Assembly: GCA_019636695.1 (NCBI GenBank)
Contig: JAHBXD010000001.1
Span: forward strand, 489,661 to 553,660
Length of the DNA stretch: 64,000 nucleotides
Direction of reading: 5' to 3'
Source of the DNA: Phycisphaeraceae bacterium
GTDB taxonomy: Bacteria; Planctomycetota; Phycisphaerae; Phycisphaerales; UBA1924
The notes below the pieces were generated by a model. The model worked only from the letters and a program-made list of their open reading frames with translations, searched no databases and had not been told where the DNA came from. Of this stretch, positions 62,581 through 64,000 are shown in pieces (the stretch's first letter is position 1; every line of letters starts with the position of its first letter). Position numbers and translations under genes: made by a program.

Positions 62581-63573
62581 ATGAAGGTGCTGATCGCGGA
62601 TAAGTTTGAATCCGAAGGCATCGCGGGCCTTGAGCGGCTCGGGTGCGTGATTGCCGATGAGCCTGGAATCGGCACGGCCGGTTTGGCCGAGGCACTCGCC
62701 CGGACAGGGGCCGATGTGCTGATCGTGCGTTCGACGAAAGTGCCCGCAGATGTCATCTCGGCAGCAACGAAACTGAAGTTGATCGTGCGCGCTGGGGCCG
62801 GCTATGACACGATTGATATCAAGGCCGCCGGTGCTGCGGGCATCGGGGTCTGCAACTGCCCGGGAACAAACTCTGTGGCGGTTGCCGAGTTGACCATGGC
62901 GCTGCTTCTAGAGTGTGATCGACGGGTTGCCGACCAGACGGCGGACCTTCGCGCGGGTGTCTGGAAGAAAAAGGAGTACGGCAAAGCCCGTGGGCTGAAG
63001 GGTTTGCGGCTGGGGGTTGTCGGCCTCGGATCAATCGGCAAGGCGGTGATTCAGCGTGCCCAGGCATTCGAAATGAAGGTCGCGGCATGGTCGGCGAATA
63101 TGACTCCTGCCAGAGCCGCAGAGCTTGGGGTCGAGAATGCCGGCAAAACGCGTGAAGACCTGCTCCGGCTGGCCAGATCGAGCGACGCCGTCACAGCGCA
63201 TGTTGCAGCAACCGAGGCGACACGGCGCATGTTTGATGGAGCATTTTTTGCGGAAATGCGTCCAGGGTCGTACTTCATCAATACGACTCGAGGCAGTGTC
63301 GTGGATGAAGCCGCCCTGCGGATGGCTGTGCAGAAGAAAGGTATTCGCTGCGGGCTGGATGTTTTTGAAGACGAGCCGGCAGCCGACGGGCCATGGAAAT
63401 CACCGACAGCATTGCTGCCGGGGGTGTACGGATCGCACCATGTCGGTGCATCGACTGATCAGGCTCAGCGTGCCGTGGCCGAGGTGGTCGTTCAGGTTGT
63501 CCAGACTTTCAAGGACACCGGCCGCTTCGAGCATTGCGTCAATGCCCAGGAAATTATGCATCGCCCGAAGTAA
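62581..63573 (+). CDS. serA: D-3-phosphoglycerate dehydrogenase-like
   Basis: A 330-residue NAD-dependent D-2-hydroxyacid dehydrogenase, most like the catalytic core of phosphoglycerate dehydrogenase (first step of serine synthesis). The NAD loop is GLGSIG (148-153). The catalytic trio is Arg237 (NTTRGSVVDE), Glu263 (DVFEDEPA) and His287 (GSHHVGAS). CNCPGTNSVAVAELTMALLL is typical of SerA. The usual acidic residue that binds the adenosine ribose is not obvious after the second strand (AAWSAN). There is no C-terminal ACT domain, so it is the short form. ATG 62581 has GGAG 8 nt upstream. Confidence 0.88.
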   Translation: MKVLIADKFESEGIAGLERLGCVIADEPGIGTAGLAEALARTGADVLIVRSTKVPADVISAATKLKLIVRAGAGYDTIDIKAAGAAGIGVCNCPGTNSVAVAELTMALLLECDRRVADQTADLRAGVWKKKEYGKARGLKGLRLGVVGLGSIGKAVIQRAQAFEMKVAAWSANMTPARAAELGVENAGKTREDLLRLARSSDAVTAHVAATEATRRMFDGAFFAEMRPGSYFINTTRGSVVDEAALRMAVQKKGIRCGLDVFEDEPAADGPWKSPTALLPGVYGSHHVGASTDQAQRAVAEVVVQVVQTFKDTGRFEHCVNAQEIMHRPK

Positions 63574-63742
63574 TCAAGGCCGGACTTGCTACATCGCCCA
63601 ATCAGCCGATCTCAACCGGGAGTCGATCCGCCGGCATCTCGGGAGGCGCCGGGGAAGCAGGGCCTCGCGACGCCCCAGGGACGATTTGATCCGTGCCGGT
63701 TGCTTCAGCGGCGGCTACCATGGGCCGAACCGGGAGGACTGC

Positions 63743-64000
63743 ATGAAGCCCGCTTTCAGCACCGTGGCATGTCCGGAGTGGACGTTGGATGAAGTCGCTT
63801 CGGCAGCGCGACGCATGAGTTTCGATGGCGTCGAGCTTCGGACGTTCGGGTTCGGTGAGACGCAGCTGAACTGCGATCCCATGCAAACCGACCCTGACAA
63901 GGTCCGGAGCATATTCAGCGCATGCGGCGTGGTTCCACTTTCCCTGGCGACGTCGCTTCGATTCGATGAGCGTGTGTGGCCGCCGGTGCTCGGCCTGGCG
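63743..64000 (+). CDS. Sugar phosphate isomerase/epimerase-like TIM barrel, 5' part
   Basis: The first 86 codons of a gene that continues beyond the right edge. The start MKPAFSTVACPEWTLDEVASAARRMSFDGVELRTFGFGET is the first two strands of an AP-endonuclease-2-like TIM barrel used by sugar-phosphate and xylose-type isomerases (the GVEL strand is diagnostic). The ATG at 63743 has GGGAGG 5 nt upstream. A -10-like TACCAT lies at 63716-63721. It follows serA by 170 bp. Confidence 0.75.
   Translation, partial: MKPAFSTVACPEWTLDEVASAARRMSFDGVELRTFGFGETQLNCDPMQTDPDKVRSIFSACGVVPLSLATSLRFDERVWPPVLGLA

Overview
The window looks like chromosomal DNA from a high-GC planctomycete, probably of the class Phycisphaerae. 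This is inferred from gene content, not from a marker gene. The pointers are a divergent ECF sigma factor and Ser/Thr kinase pair whose kinase carries a transmembrane segment and a propeller/TPR tail, a PAPG-type variant of the PEP-CTERM sorting signal, a DUF1573-rhodanese-MauE cluster, and PqqD-M50-HlyD export-type proteins. No rRNA, tRNA, CRISPR array, complete insertion sequence or prophage was seen. Most of the window is chromosomal housekeeping and envelope biology.

Layout. 1-5.2 kb: the 3' end of typA, a small secreted repeat protein, the Mg2+ channel mgtE and argS. 5.2-13.6 kb, minus strand: an unusual cassette read from 13.5 kb leftwards. It encodes a HlyD adaptor, a GAF-GAF-TM-HlyD protein, a PqqD/RRE-like-M50 protease-HlyD fusion and a shortened SecA-like motor, followed by a lone BtuF/FecB-like lipoprotein with its own promoter. 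13.7-20.7 kb: a DegT aminotransferase and three glycosyltransferases (surface glycan genes), then a zinc-ribbon/PH-domain membrane protein. 20.7-22 kb: a small unknown protein with a palindrome over its start codon, and a HAD phosphatase. 22.1-32.3 kb: a flagellar locus (fliF, fliG, fliH, fliI, fliJ, a MotE-like gene, fliK, flgD, a small flagellar-operon gene, flgE). 32.5-39.6 kb: a coiled-coil membrane protein, the DUF1573-rhodanese-MauE group, an MFS transporter and a secreted protein.

39.6-49.4 kb: nth with a membrane protein, pgi, a Xer recombinase, two lipoproteins (CsgG-like and TolB-like), several small unknown genes and hflX. 49.7-57.5 kb: an ECF sigma factor divergent from a large receptor-like kinase, two tandem secreted PAPG-CTERM proteins, an alkaline-phosphatase-superfamily protein translationally coupled to the second, and an acetyltransferase. 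58-64 kb: icd, an Xaa-Pro aminopeptidase, an unknown gene, a MoxR ATPase, serA, and the start of a TIM-barrel sugar-isomerase-like gene that runs off the window.

The best candidate for an undescribed system is the 6.2-13.5 kb cassette. It pairs a SecA-type DEAD motor that lacks most of the usual C-terminal half with a membrane metalloprotease carrying a peptide-recognition-like domain and three periplasmic adaptor modules. No ABC ATPase, SecY or TolC homologue is nearby. A second cross-window signal is a -10-like hexamer placed about 5 to 9 nt before the start codon of at least nine genes, which suggests widespread leaderless transcription. All homology statements rest on recognising motifs by eye; no database search was run.
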